Positions 1 to 6,998 of a stretch of DNA of 41,068 nt are shown one piece after another. Source of the DNA: an uncultured Pelagibacteraceae bacterium (lineage in GTDB: Bacteria; Pseudomonadota; Alphaproteobacteria; Pelagibacterales; Pelagibacteraceae); the NCBI GenBank assembly GCA_902629535.1, contig CACORD010000007.1, forward strand, positions 1-41,068. Reading direction: 5' to 3'. The position numbers were made by a program, and so were the translations under genes. Position 1 is the first letter of the stretch. The number at the start of each line of letters is the position of its first letter. The notes under the pieces are model-generated. The model made no database searches. It saw only the letters and a program-made list of their open reading frames with translations, and was not told the DNA's origin.

Positions 1-693
1 AGCTATCCATGAATTATAAATTCCAGTTGTGAGAGTGTTTATTGAAAAAAAATCAACTGCGCCAAACTCTGCTAAAGTCTCCATTGCAACTAATGATAAA
101 CCAGCGATGATAGCAGGCCGAGCAGCTGGTAATATTATTTTATATAAAGATTTAAACTTTGAGAAACCTAAATTTTTTCCTAAATCAATTAAATTTTGTG
201 ATTGATATAAAAATGAAGCTCTTGCTAATATATATACATAAGCGAACAACGAAAAAGATATTGATAATATTGCACCAAACATGCCATCGAATTTTGGAAT
301 GCTTTGATTGTAATTTGCATCTCCAAAAAGATTTTTTAGAATTGAATACGCTGTACCATAATTTTCAAAAAAAGCGGTCAATGAATAAGCGTAAATATAA
401 GGTGGTACTGCAAAAGATAATATTAATGACCATTTAAAAAAGTCGCAAAATGGAAATTTAAAAAAAGATACTATGTATGCGGATCCGGTGCCTAATAAAA
501 ATGTTAAAATAAGAACACATAATAATAAAATCGATGAATTTAAAATATATTCAACTAAAAAAGTATTCTTTAGAAGTTCGTAATAATTTGAAGTATCTTC
601 AAAGAAACTTGTAAACACAGTCACTATCGGAATTATTACAAATGTAGATACCAATAATGACAAAACAAACCAAATATTTAAATATCTAAACAT
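1..693 (-). CDS. fbpB: Iron(III) ABC transporter permease, 3' end cut by window
   Basis: Open reading frame from an ATG at 693 running off the left edge (231 codons, no stop). It begins MFRYLNIWFVLSLLVSTFVI and has several hydrophobic helices. Near the end is a stretch reading NLGFSKFKSLYKIILPAARP, which matches the EAA-type loop of ABC permeases that contacts the ATPase, followed by AGLSLVAMETLAEFGAVDFF, typical of FbpB/ThiP-like permeases. These proteins usually have two permease halves and 500 or more residues, so more than half is probably missing. It lies downstream of the binding protein fbpA on the same strand, behind a hairpin terminator, so it should be the membrane channel for ferric iron uptake. 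The family call rests on the helix pattern, the EAA loop and the neighbour; other substrates are possible but less likely. Confidence 0.85.
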   Translation of the reverse strand, partial: MFRYLNIWFVLSLLVSTFVIIPIVTVFTSFFEDTSNYYELLKNTFLVEYILNSSILLLCVLILTFLLGTGSAYIVSFFKFPFCDFFKWSLILSFAVPPYIYAYSLTAFFENYGTAYSILKNLFGDANYNQSIPKFDGMFGAILSISFSLFAYVYILARASFLYQSQNLIDLGKNLGFSKFKSLYKIILPAARPAIIAGLSLVAMETLAEFGAVDFFSINTLTTGIYNSWIA

Positions 694-762
694 TATTGAT
701 TTTTATATCTTAAAATGTTTTTTGAAAAGTAATTAGTGCTTAGAGAAGATATCAAAAATTTA

Positions 763-796
763 GTGTCCACCATAAATCCCCATTTATGATGGACAC
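763..796 (-). terminator. Hairpin terminator or attenuator between fbpA unit and fbpB
   Basis: Two 15-nt arms (763-777 and 782-796) around a 4-nt loop. All positions pair except one, which is a C/A mismatch if read on the plus strand but a G.U pair on the minus strand, so the structure fits a minus-strand transcript. On that strand it is followed by TAAATTTTTGAT. It sits after the small Cys gene and about 70 nt before the fbpB start. It could let the abundant binding protein be expressed more than the permease. Confidence 0.75.
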
Positions 797-808
797 CGGA
801 AAGAAAAA

Positions 809-991
809 TTAAAAATCGAAAACTTTAAGGAGATGCGGAACTTCCTTTGGTTCGATTTCTTCTAGTTTTCTTTTATTTATTCTTCGATTGATTTTTTCAC
901 ACTCCATAATACATGGGGAACATGCCTTGGAAGATTTATTTAAATCAATCTCTGAAATAAATTTTTTTTCTTGTTTCACGTTTACTTCCAT
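809..991 (-). CDS. Small CxxCxxxC protein in iron-uptake operon
   Basis: A 60-residue ORF whose ATG at 991 overlaps the end of fbpA by 10 nt, which suggests translational coupling. It has no signal peptide or membrane helix. Charged ends flank a central cluster with Cys24, Cys27 and Cys31 (SKACSPCIMECEKINRR). Such spacing can hold a metal or iron-sulfur cluster or form a disulfide, but three cysteines alone do not prove this. The hairpin terminator follows directly, so it is co-transcribed with fbpA ahead of fbpB. I do not recognise the family. A role in handling iron inside the cell is an inference from position only. Confidence 0.6.
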   Translation of the reverse strand: MEVNVKQEKKFISEIDLNKSSKACSPCIMECEKINRRINKRKLEEIEPKEVPHLLKVFDF

Positions 992-2010
992 CCAGCGGCA
1001 GTCATCACTTCTACTGCTGCAGCTTGATTTTTTCCATAAGAAGCTAACTTAGTTTTCATATCTTGTTTGAAATCTAACCCTAGGTTGTTTACTACTAATG
1101 GACTTGGTGAAACACCATCAATCATTGGGAACTCAAAAGTATTATTTGTAAAATGCTCTTGAGATTCTGGAGTTAATAAAAACTCTACAAGTTTGACGGC
1201 ATTAGCTTTGTTAGGTGCACCTTTTACTAAAGCAGCACAACTTACATTCATATGCGTTCCTCTATCGTTTTGATTAGGAAAGAAAGCTTTAACTTTCTTA
1301 GCAGCTGCTTGTTGTTCTGCACCTTTTTTACCTGACAACATAAGCGCTAGGTAATAAGTATTTGCTACTGCAATATCAGCTTCTCCTGCTGCTACTGCCA
1401 TGATTTGAGCTCTATCATTACCTGTAGGTGTTCTTGCCATGTTTGCAACAACTCCTTCAGCCCACTCTGCTGTAGCTTTTTTTCCATTGTTTTTAATCAA
1501 TGATGCTACAAGAGATTTATTATAAATGTTGCTAGATTTTCTTATTACCAATCTGCCTTTCCATTTAGGATCAGCTAAACCTTCATAAGTCATTCCAGAT
1601 AATTCAGCACCAGAAACTCTTTCCGGTGAATAATAAATTATTCTAGCTCTTTTTGCTATTCCAACCCACTTACTTGTTCTAAAGCTTTTTGGAACAGCGT
1701 CTTTAATTGCTGCAGATGTTAATCCACCTTGAAGCGCACCTTTTGCATCCATTGCCCCACATCTTCCAGCATCTGCTGTAATATATAAGTCAGCGGAAGA
1801 GTCAGCACCTTCGCTCAAGATTCTTTTTTCTAAAGCACCTGATTTTCCATTTATCAAATTGACCTTGATACCAGTCATATTTGTAAACTTGGAATAAAGC
1901 TCACTATCTGCTTTGTAATGTCTTGCATTAAAAATATTAACCTCATTTGCAACAGCGATAGCTGATACAAATAAAGAAGTAATTAATGCTAATATCGATA
2001 TTTTTTTCAT
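982..2010 (-). CDS. fbpA: Periplasmic iron(III)-binding protein of ABC transporter
   Basis: 342 residues with a classical signal peptide at 1-21 (MKKISILALITSLFVSAIAV, likely cut after AVA). The mature protein starts with EVNIFNARHY, and His31/Tyr32 fit the N-terminal iron ligands of the FbpA/FutA/IdiA family. A Tyr pair at 219-220 (ANTYYLAL) fits the C-terminal iron-binding Tyr pair, and DLYITADAG near 74-82 is also typical. The length is normal. The start has a clear GAGGAAA ribosome site. Its role is to capture ferric iron in the periplasm and hand it to the FbpB permease encoded downstream. A Fur-like operator overlaps the upstream promoter, so induction under iron limitation is likely. 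The ATPase is not seen in the window and may lie beyond the left edge. Confidence 0.93.
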   Translation of the reverse strand: MKKISILALITSLFVSAIAVANEVNIFNARHYKADSELYSKFTNMTGIKVNLINGKSGALEKRILSEGADSSADLYITADAGRCGAMDAKGALQGGLTSAAIKDAVPKSFRTSKWVGIAKRARIIYYSPERVSGAELSGMTYEGLADPKWKGRLVIRKSSNIYNKSLVASLIKNNGKKATAEWAEGVVANMARTPTGNDRAQIMAVAAGEADIAVANTYYLALMLSGKKGAEQQAAAKKVKAFFPNQNDRGTHMNVSCAALVKGAPNKANAVKLVEFLLTPESQEHFTNNTFEFPMIDGVSPSPLVVNNLGLDFKQDMKTKLASYGKNQAAAVEVMTAAGWK

Positions 2011-2035
2011 TAATTTCCTCGTTATTAGTTAGTTT

Positions 2036-2076
2036 GAGAATGATAATTATTCGCAGTGCTAATGATTATCAATCGC
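2036..2076 (-). promoter_or_regulatory. Fur-like operator over fbpA promoter
   Basis: Upstream of fbpA two AT-rich blocks, GAGAATGATAATTATTC (plus strand, 2036-2052) and GCTAATGATTATCAATCGC (2058-2076), each resemble the GATAATGATAATCATTATC Fur consensus. On the minus strand TTGATA (2072-2067) and TAATTA (2049-2044) are 17 nt apart, fitting a -35/-10 pair that the two blocks cover. Repression by iron-loaded Fur (or a relative) is the natural reading. The exact boundaries are approximate. Confidence 0.65.
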
Positions 2077-2123
2077 AACTATGTCGCACCTAAACTTTCA
2101 GTTGAATCTCAAAAATATTGATT

Positions 2124-3014
2124 TTAGGCTTTCCAATCGCCTATTTTACTGAATAAAAAGTTTCTAAATGCCTGAACTCTAGCTGTGTTTTTAAGGGATT
2201 GGGGATAAACGAAATGAGCCTCTGTAATTGGGCCTTCAGATTTGGGTAAAACCTTTATTATATTAGATGAATTACTGACTAAATATTCTGGAAGCGCAGC
2301 TAAACCCACCCCAGATTCTACTGCTAATAAAAGTCCCATAACACTATTTACTTTCATTATTGTCTTTCTTTTTTTTCCGTCATGCATCCCCAATTTTAAA
2401 GCCCAATCAGGATTATAAACTGGTGAGGGAGCTCCCTTACCAAATGAGATAAATTTATGCTTATTTAAATCACCCACTGTCTTTGGCATACCATATTTTT
2501 CAAGATATTTATTAGATCCGTATATAAAATATTTTAAATCAATAAGTTTTTTCTGAATATAATTTAATTGTTTTGGTCTTCTCATAAAAATACCAATATC
2601 TGCTTGCCTAGTGCTTAGATCTAATTCCTTATCCTCAAAGATTAATTCTATTTCGACTTCAGGATTTAATCGCATAAATTCCTCGATTCTTGGTGTTAAC
2701 CAGTGCGTACCAAAACTTCTTACTGTAGTAATTGTCAATTTTCCTGATGGTTTGTTTTTTTGGTCTCCTAAAGAAGTTTCTACTTCTTTAAGTTTACTTA
2801 TAACCTCATGAGCGGTTTTAAATACATACTCACCATTTTCTGTGAGTGTTAAGCCTCTAGCGTGCCTTTCAAACAATTGGACATTTAAGTCTTGTTCTAA
2901 AGACTGAATCTGTCTACTTATTGCTGATTGACTTAGATTAAGATTGATAGTGGCATTAGTAAAACTTCCTGCCTCCGCAACAGCATGAAATATTTTTAAT
3001 TTATCCCAATCCAT
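2124..3014 (-). CDS. LysR-family transcriptional regulator
   Basis: 296 residues. The N-terminal winged helix-turn-helix is clear at about 1-60 (LKIFHAVAEAGSFTNATINL, then LSQSAISRQIQSLE and LFERHARGLTLTENG), with an effector-binding domain at about 88-290 (GKLTITTVRSFGTHWLTPRI and VESGVGLAALPEYL). Length and architecture are standard for LysR regulators. Its ATG overlaps the stop of the acuI-like gene by one base (TAATG), so it is the last gene of the folE-acuI-lysR unit rather than divergent from its target, the more usual LysR arrangement. Target and effector are unknown; the co-transcribed acuI-like gene is the first candidate. The family call is certain, the function is not. Confidence 0.92.
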   Translation of the reverse strand: MDWDKLKIFHAVAEAGSFTNATINLNLSQSAISRQIQSLEQDLNVQLFERHARGLTLTENGEYVFKTAHEVISKLKEVETSLGDQKNKPSGKLTITTVRSFGTHWLTPRIEEFMRLNPEVEIELIFEDKELDLSTRQADIGIFMRRPKQLNYIQKKLIDLKYFIYGSNKYLEKYGMPKTVGDLNKHKFISFGKGAPSPVYNPDWALKLGMHDGKKRKTIMKVNSVMGLLLAVESGVGLAALPEYLVSNSSNIIKVLPKSEGPITEAHFVYPQSLKNTARVQAFRNFLFSKIGDWKA

Positions 3015-4018
3015 TATTTATCCAAATTAATAATATACCTTCCTGATGTTTCTCCTTTTAGCATCTTAGGATAAATATCAATGACTTCTTCTAAGTTAAT
3101 TTCTTTAACTGATTTACTAAGAGTTTCAAAATCTAAAAGTTTTCCAGCCTCATTCCATAAGAACTGTCTTCTTTTAATTGATGCAGTGACAGAATTTATA
3201 CCCCAAAGTTTAACACCCCTTATAATAAATGGCATGACAGTAGTATTTAATTTAATATTTGCAGCATTACCACACGCTGCTATTATTCCTGCATCTTTTG
3301 TTTGAGATAAAATATTTTCAAGTACTTTTCCACCAACTGTATCCACTGCACCATCCCACAATCCTTTATCCAATGGTCTTGAATCTTTCATCAATTCACT
3401 AGTATTTACAACGTTTTTTGCACCTATTGATTTTAGATAGTCTTTATTACTATCCTTACCAGTAACAGCAGTAACTTCACATCCTAATTTATTAAGTATC
3501 ATTACTGCCATGCTACCAACTCCACCTGAGGCACCACTTACTATAACATTTTGAACTTTTTCACCCAATAATAATTCCTCTCTTGTTGTTTTAGTGGTAA
3601 ATGAACATTGTAATGCTGTAAATCCTGCAGTACCCATTATCATAGACTCTTTTAGGGAAAGAGTTTTTGGTTTTTTTACTAAAAAATCTCCATTGACTTT
3701 TGCATACTGAGAATATCCCCCAAAATAAATCTCACCTACTCTCCAGCCTGTTAAAATAATTTCATCTCCAGGTTTAAAATCTTTATGATCACTTTCCTCT
3801 ACTACTCCACTAAAATCTATACCTGGTATGTGTGGAAATTCTTTAACAAGACGTGCTCCGTTTTTTAAAATTAACGCATCTTTATAATTTAATCCAGAAT
3901 ATTGAACCTTGACCGTTACGTCACCATGTTTTAAAAAACTTTTATCTAATGATTTAACTTCTCTAGAAAAGTTGTCGCCTTCTTGATTTAAAACTAATGC
4001 TTTAAATTGGTCTGACAC
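3014..4018 (-). CDS. acuI: Acrylyl-CoA reductase-like MDR oxidoreductase (AcuI/YhdH)
   Basis: 334 residues of the zinc-free medium-chain dehydrogenase/reductase family. SGLNYKDAL (41-49), FPHIPGIDFSG (61-71), GTAGFTAL (129-136) and the nucleotide-binding SGASGGVGS (161-169) are the marks of the AcuI/YhdH branch, and the length fits. AcuI reduces acryloyl-CoA to propionyl-CoA with NADPH, which detoxifies acrylate made when DMSP is cleaved, a common substrate for SAR11-type cells. Translation appears to start at a GTG 2 nt after the folE stop. No DMSP lyase is in the window, so the physiological substrate is inferred from the family. A general quinone or enoyl reductase of the same branch is the alternative. 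Confidence 0.8.
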   Translation of the reverse strand: MSDQFKALVLNQEGDNFSREVKSLDKSFLKHGDVTVKVQYSGLNYKDALILKNGARLVKEFPHIPGIDFSGVVEESDHKDFKPGDEIILTGWRVGEIYFGGYSQYAKVNGDFLVKKPKTLSLKESMIMGTAGFTALQCSFTTKTTREELLLGEKVQNVIVSGASGGVGSMAVMILNKLGCEVTAVTGKDSNKDYLKSIGAKNVVNTSELMKDSRPLDKGLWDGAVDTVGGKVLENILSQTKDAGIIAACGNAANIKLNTTVMPFIIRGVKLWGINSVTASIKRRQFLWNEAGKLLDFETLSKSVKEINLEEVIDIYPKMLKGETSGRYIINLDK

Positions 4019-4020
4019 TT

Positions 4021-4635
4021 TTAATCTTTTGAATTGCTTATTAACCTTAAATATCTATTTTGATAACTTAAATCTTCTTTGAATTGACCTAAATAATAAT
4101 TTGTGACTGTTGTAGCATGTTCCTTTTTAATACCTCTCATAGTCATACATTGATGAGTTGAATCTATTGTAACGGCTACTCCTTTTGCATCTAAAGATTG
4201 CATTAGTGTATTCGCAATCTGCATAGTTAATCTTTCCTGGGTTTGTAATCTTTTAGAAAAAACCTCAACTACTCTTGCTAATTTACTTAATCCAACAACT
4301 CTTTTATTAGGTATGTAAGCTACATGAGCTTTACCAATTATTGGTGCCATATGATGTTCGCAATGACTCTGAACAGAAATATTTTTTTGAATAACCATGT
4401 CATCATACCCATCTACATCGCCAAAAGTTTTATCTAAAACTTGAACAGGATCTTCCCTATAACCTTTAAAATATTCTTTAAATGCTTTGACAACTCTTTT
4501 TGGAGTTTCTATCAATCCTTCTCGATTAGGGTCTTCACCCATCCAAGATAAAATTGTTTTGAAAGCTTCTTCTGCCTCTTCATCAGAAATCTTCTTCGAA
4601 TTTTGATTGTTATCTATGTCTTTTACTAGCTTCAT
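4021..4635 (-). CDS. folE: GTP cyclohydrolase I
   Basis: 204 residues. FolE opens the purine ring of GTP to give 7,8-dihydroneopterin triphosphate, the first step of tetrahydrofolate synthesis. The zinc ligands are visible: Cys92 and His95 in SHCEHHMAP and Cys163 in THQCMTMRG. The QERLT motif (133-137) and the substrate-binding part HVAYIPNKRVVGLSKLAR (104-121) are also present. Length and order match the FolE type I enzyme. It is the first gene of a minus-strand unit with the acuI-like reductase (2 nt apart) and lysR, and it is divergent from hisI across 76 nt. Folate demand fits the many tetrahydrofolate-dependent demethylation genes in the window. Confidence 0.95.
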   Translation of the reverse strand: MKLVKDIDNNQNSKKISDEEAEEAFKTILSWMGEDPNREGLIETPKRVVKAFKEYFKGYREDPVQVLDKTFGDVDGYDDMVIQKNISVQSHCEHHMAPIIGKAHVAYIPNKRVVGLSKLARVVEVFSKRLQTQERLTMQIANTLMQSLDAKGVAVTIDSTHQCMTMRGIKKEHATTVTNYYLGQFKEDLSYQNRYLRLISNSKD

Positions 4636-4711
4636 GGGAGGCTTTATACATATAAATGCGCATTTTTAAAATATTTAATATATCTCTATATGTGCTACAT
4701 AATCACCAAAT

Positions 4712-5179
4712 ATGTTCAAAAAAAGAGAAAATGTGGTTGAAATTGAAGAAGGAAATCTTCTTTCACCTAAATTTGATAATGATGGTTTAATACCTGTAAT
4801 TACAATGTGCTCTCGAACAAAAGAAATTTTGATGCATGGTTATATGAACGTTGAAGCATTAAAAAAAACGATTGAAACAAAAGAAGCTCACTACTATAGC
4901 AGATCGAGAAAAGCTATTTGGCATAAAGGCAAAACAAGTGGTTTTTTTCAAAAAGTCACTGAAATCAAAATTGATGATGACCAAGACTCGGTTTGGCTTA
5001 CTGTCGATATCGAAGACGGAGCTAGTTGTCACGTCGGTTATAGATCTTGTTTCTATAGATCTATACCTCTTGGGCCGATTGAAAATGGTAGAGAAATTGA
5101 GATGAAATTTACTGAAAAAGAAAAAAAATTTGACCCAGAAAAAGTTTATAAAGGTCAACCCAATCCAACTAAAATTTAA
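4712..5179 (+). CDS. hisI: Phosphoribosyl-AMP cyclohydrolase
   Basis: 155 residues. HisI hydrolyses the adenine ring of phosphoribosyl-AMP in step 3 of histidine synthesis, in the cytoplasm. Signature blocks are MHGYMNVEAL (41-50), YYSRSRKAIWHKGKTSG (61-77) and SCHVGYRSCFYR (105-116), whose Cys106 and Cys113 are the usual zinc ligands. There is no fused HisE domain, so phosphoribosyl-ATP pyrophosphatase must be encoded elsewhere. The C-terminal tail ending YKGQPNPTKI is of interest because a close copy of it, with its stop codon, recurs just before the second oxygenase gene at 5972. It is the first gene of the plus-strand unit; the next start is 4 nt downstream. Confidence 0.94.
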   Translation: MFKKRENVVEIEEGNLLSPKFDNDGLIPVITMCSRTKEILMHGYMNVEALKKTIETKEAHYYSRSRKAIWHKGKTSGFFQKVTEIKIDDDQDSVWLTVDIEDGASCHVGYRSCFYRSIPLGPIENGREIEMKFTEKEKKFDPEKVYKGQPNPTKI

Positions 5180-5183
5180 TTGA

Positions 5184-5822
5184 ATGGAAATTAAATACCA
5201 AAATTTAAGAGTATTAGGTCCAGCAATATTAAAAGTCAAAATACCAGATGAAATACTAAATAAATTAAATGACTACATTGATAAAATTATCAATGATGAG
5301 TCAAAATTAAAAAAATTAAATTATGGTGAAGCGCTAGTTGGAGATGTAACCCAGGAATTTTTATTAGAAGTAGAATTGGTTAAATCTTCAGGTTGGTTGG
5401 AATTTTTGGGAAATTCTTGTAAAATTTATGCAGAATTAAATGAAGGAAAAAAAATATCTAAATTTAATTTACTGAAAACTTGGGTTGTTAGACAATTTCA
5501 AAATGAATATAATCCAACTCATTGGCATGGTGGTCATATTTCTGGAGCTGGATTTCTTAAAGTTCCAAAATCATTAGGGCAAAGCACTCAACAAAAAAAA
5601 TCAAAAAAATATAGAGGTGGAAGCTTGCAACTAATACACGGAGCAAGAATGTTTACTTGTCCTTCAACATTTAATATTACTCCAGAAGTTGGTGATTTTT
5701 ATTTGTTTCCTAATTATTTGATGCATACAGTTTTTCCATTTAAAGGCACTGATGAAGAAAGACGTTCTATCTCTTTTAATGCATCGATAGATGAAGACAT
5801 ATATAATGTTTATGGAAAATAA
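5184..5822 (+). CDS. Putative 2OG-Fe(II) oxygenase, first copy
   Basis: 212 residues resembling the small 2OG-Fe(II) oxygenase family known as PF13759/TIGR02466. The core NPTHWHGGHISGAGFL (110-124) supplies His113, His115 and His118. The far ligand and 2-oxoglutarate site are likely His181 (NYLMHTVFPF) and Arg193/194 (EERRSISFNA). Such enzymes hydroxylate a small molecule or protein side chain in the cytoplasm, but members of this branch mostly have no known substrate. It is separated from hisI by 4 nt. It is clearly paralogous to the gene at 5976, sharing VGDVTQEF, SWVVRQF-type, NPTHWH, GGSLQLI and RRSISFNA blocks, and the pair arose by tandem duplication. Confidence 0.8.
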   Translation: MEIKYQNLRVLGPAILKVKIPDEILNKLNDYIDKIINDESKLKKLNYGEALVGDVTQEFLLEVELVKSSGWLEFLGNSCKIYAELNEGKKISKFNLLKTWVVRQFQNEYNPTHWHGGHISGAGFLKVPKSLGQSTQQKKSKKYRGGSLQLIHGARMFTCPSTFNITPEVGDFYLFPNYLMHTVFPFKGTDEERRSISFNASIDEDIYNVYGK

Positions 5823-5972
5823 AACTCAAAAAGATGTTCATATTAAAATTTGGAGCCATGTTCCGACAACCCAGTTCCTCAATGGTATAGAGACAGTCTC
5901 TGCAATACTAACGATAGAGAATTTATCGAAAGGAAACCTTATAAAGGTCAAGCAAACAAAACAAAGATGTAA
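5812..5972 (+). pseudogene. Broken DUF2237 remnant fused to a copy of the hisI tail
   Basis: An ATG at 5812 overlaps the first oxygenase stop, just as the intact DUF2237 gene overlaps the second oxygenase. The frame reads MENKTQKDVHIKIW, matching ETKIQKNVLGEKL of the intact protein. Near 5855 a one-base loss moves homology to the next frame, which reads EPCSDNPVPQWYRDSLCNT, matching EECSLDPLTGWYRDGCCNT. It then passes into KPYKGQANKTKM and a stop at 5972, which mirrors the HisI C-terminus. So this looks like the 5' part of a duplicated DUF2237 gene joined to a duplicated hisI end. If the frame were mended it would encode about 53 residues. A small working gene cannot be excluded. Confidence 0.65.
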
Positions 5973-5975
5973 ATT

Positions 5976-6611
5976 ATGATAAAACTAGATATGAAACTTG
6001 TAAGACCTTTTGGTCCATCAATATTACATACAAAAATTCCAGTCAATACAGTTGAAATGTTAAATAAATATATTGATGATATTGTCGCTGATAAAAAAAA
6101 ATCATCTGCTCTTGATCATGGTCATAAATTAGTTGGTGATGTTACACAAGAATTTATGCTTGAGCCAGAAATTATAGATAAAAGTGGATGGGGACAATTT
6201 TTAACTAATTGTGTGAGCCGATGGGTAGAATGGGAATTAAAAAAGAAAATCTCAAAATTTAAGATAATGACTTCTTGGGTAGTTAGACAATTTGAAAATG
6301 AATATAACCCTACTCATTGGCATAATGGTCATATATCAGGTGCAGGCTTTTTAAAAATTCCTTCAACTTTTGGAAAACATGTACAAAAAAAAAATAAAGA
6401 TTATCATGGCGGAAGTCTCCAACTAATAAATGGCACTCGACATTTTATGTCTCCATCTACTATTTCTTTAGCTCCAAAGGTAGGAGATTTTTATTTTTTT
6501 CCGAATTATTTAATGCATACAGTTTATCCATTTAAAGACACTAAAGAGGAAAGAAGATCAATATCATTTAATGCCCAAATTGATGACAGTATTTATGACG
6601 TTTATTCCTGA
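5976..6611 (+). CDS. Putative 2OG-Fe(II) oxygenase, second copy
   Basis: 211 residues, paralogue of the gene at 5184. It keeps the same residues: His114, His116 and His119 in NPTHWHNGHISGAGFL, the distal His in NYLMHTVYPF and the Arg pair in EERRSISFNA. By eye more than half of the residues are identical, with the most change in the first 50 residues and around 78-90 (SRWVEWELKKK). All putative metal and 2-oxoglutarate ligands are kept in both copies, so both are probably active and may have split substrates. Its stop overlaps the intact DUF2237 gene by 17 nt, which suggests coupled translation and a shared role. Substrate unknown. Confidence 0.8.
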   Translation: MIKLDMKLVRPFGPSILHTKIPVNTVEMLNKYIDDIVADKKKSSALDHGHKLVGDVTQEFMLEPEIIDKSGWGQFLTNCVSRWVEWELKKKISKFKIMTSWVVRQFENEYNPTHWHNGHISGAGFLKIPSTFGKHVQKKNKDYHGGSLQLINGTRHFMSPSTISLAPKVGDFYFFPNYLMHTVYPFKDTKEERRSISFNAQIDDSIYDVYS

Positions 6612-6984
6612 AACCAAAATTCAAAAAAATGTGCTTGGAGAAAAATTGGAGGAGTGTTCTTTAGATCCTTTAACAGGATGGTATAGAGATGGATGTTGCA
6701 ATACAGATGAAAATGATCACGGTTCACACACTGTTTGTGCAAGAGTTACAACAGAATTTTTAGAGTGGTGCAAAGAAGCGGGGAATGATTTAATTACACC
6801 TCACCCTGAGTTTGGATTTCCAGGCTTAAAAGATGGAGATGGTTGGTGTGTTTGTGCAGGTTGGTATGCAAGAGCTGTAGAAGCTGGAAAAGGCTGTCCA
6901 ATTTTTTTGAAACGAACTCATGAAAATACATTGAAAGTTTTGCCAATCGAAACACTTAAAAAATTTGCAATAGATATTTCTTAA
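6595..6984 (+). CDS. DUF2237 family protein
   Basis: 129 residues from the ATG at 6595, chosen because the family homology (NVLGEKLEECSLDPLTGWYR) starts shortly after it; an upstream in-frame ATG at 6571 lies deep inside the oxygenase gene. The family signature is RDGCCNTDENDHGSHTVCA (31-49) and PEFGFPGLKDGDGWCVCAGW (71-90). Many conserved Cys (21, 34, 35, 48, 85, 87) hint at a metal or redox site, but the family has no assigned function that I know. The 17-nt overlap with the second oxygenase and the matching broken copy behind the first oxygenase suggest the two proteins act together. Confidence 0.85.
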   Translation: MTFIPETKIQKNVLGEKLEECSLDPLTGWYRDGCCNTDENDHGSHTVCARVTTEFLEWCKEAGNDLITPHPEFGFPGLKDGDGWCVCAGWYARAVEAGKGCPIFLKRTHENTLKVLPIETLKKFAIDIS

Positions 6985-6998
6985 AATAAATTTGGATT

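Larger units (their letters stand above)
5144..6705 (+). repeat. Diverged tandem duplication of about 770 bp
   Basis: Copy 1 (about 5144-5909) runs from the last 10 or so codons of hisI through the first oxygenase gene into the first part of a DUF2237 gene. Copy 2 (about 5937-6705) repeats the same order: a YKGQ...TKM-stop tail, the second oxygenase and the start of the intact DUF2237 gene. The copies have drifted but align along their whole length, including the TATAAAGGTCAA tail motif and the TGGTATAGAGA motif. The breakpoints would lie within the hisI tail and within DUF2237, near its CNT motif. Boundaries are by eye. Confidence 0.7.

Noticed and set aside
4859..5239. A 126-residue frame opposite hisI
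   Set aside because: It is antisense to the conserved HisI motifs and very rich in Phe and Ser from complementary AT-rich codons.
5845..5860. Programmed frameshift at the DUF2237 remnant
   Set aside because: The AAAATTT here is not in the X XXY YYZ register of the upstream frame, and the downstream part is truncated, so decay is the better explanation.
5791..5979. A 62-residue frame covering the end of the first oxygenase and the gap after it
   Set aside because: It mixes the oxygenase 3' end with the broken DUF2237 piece; the homology changes frame near 5855, so the pseudogene reading explains it better.
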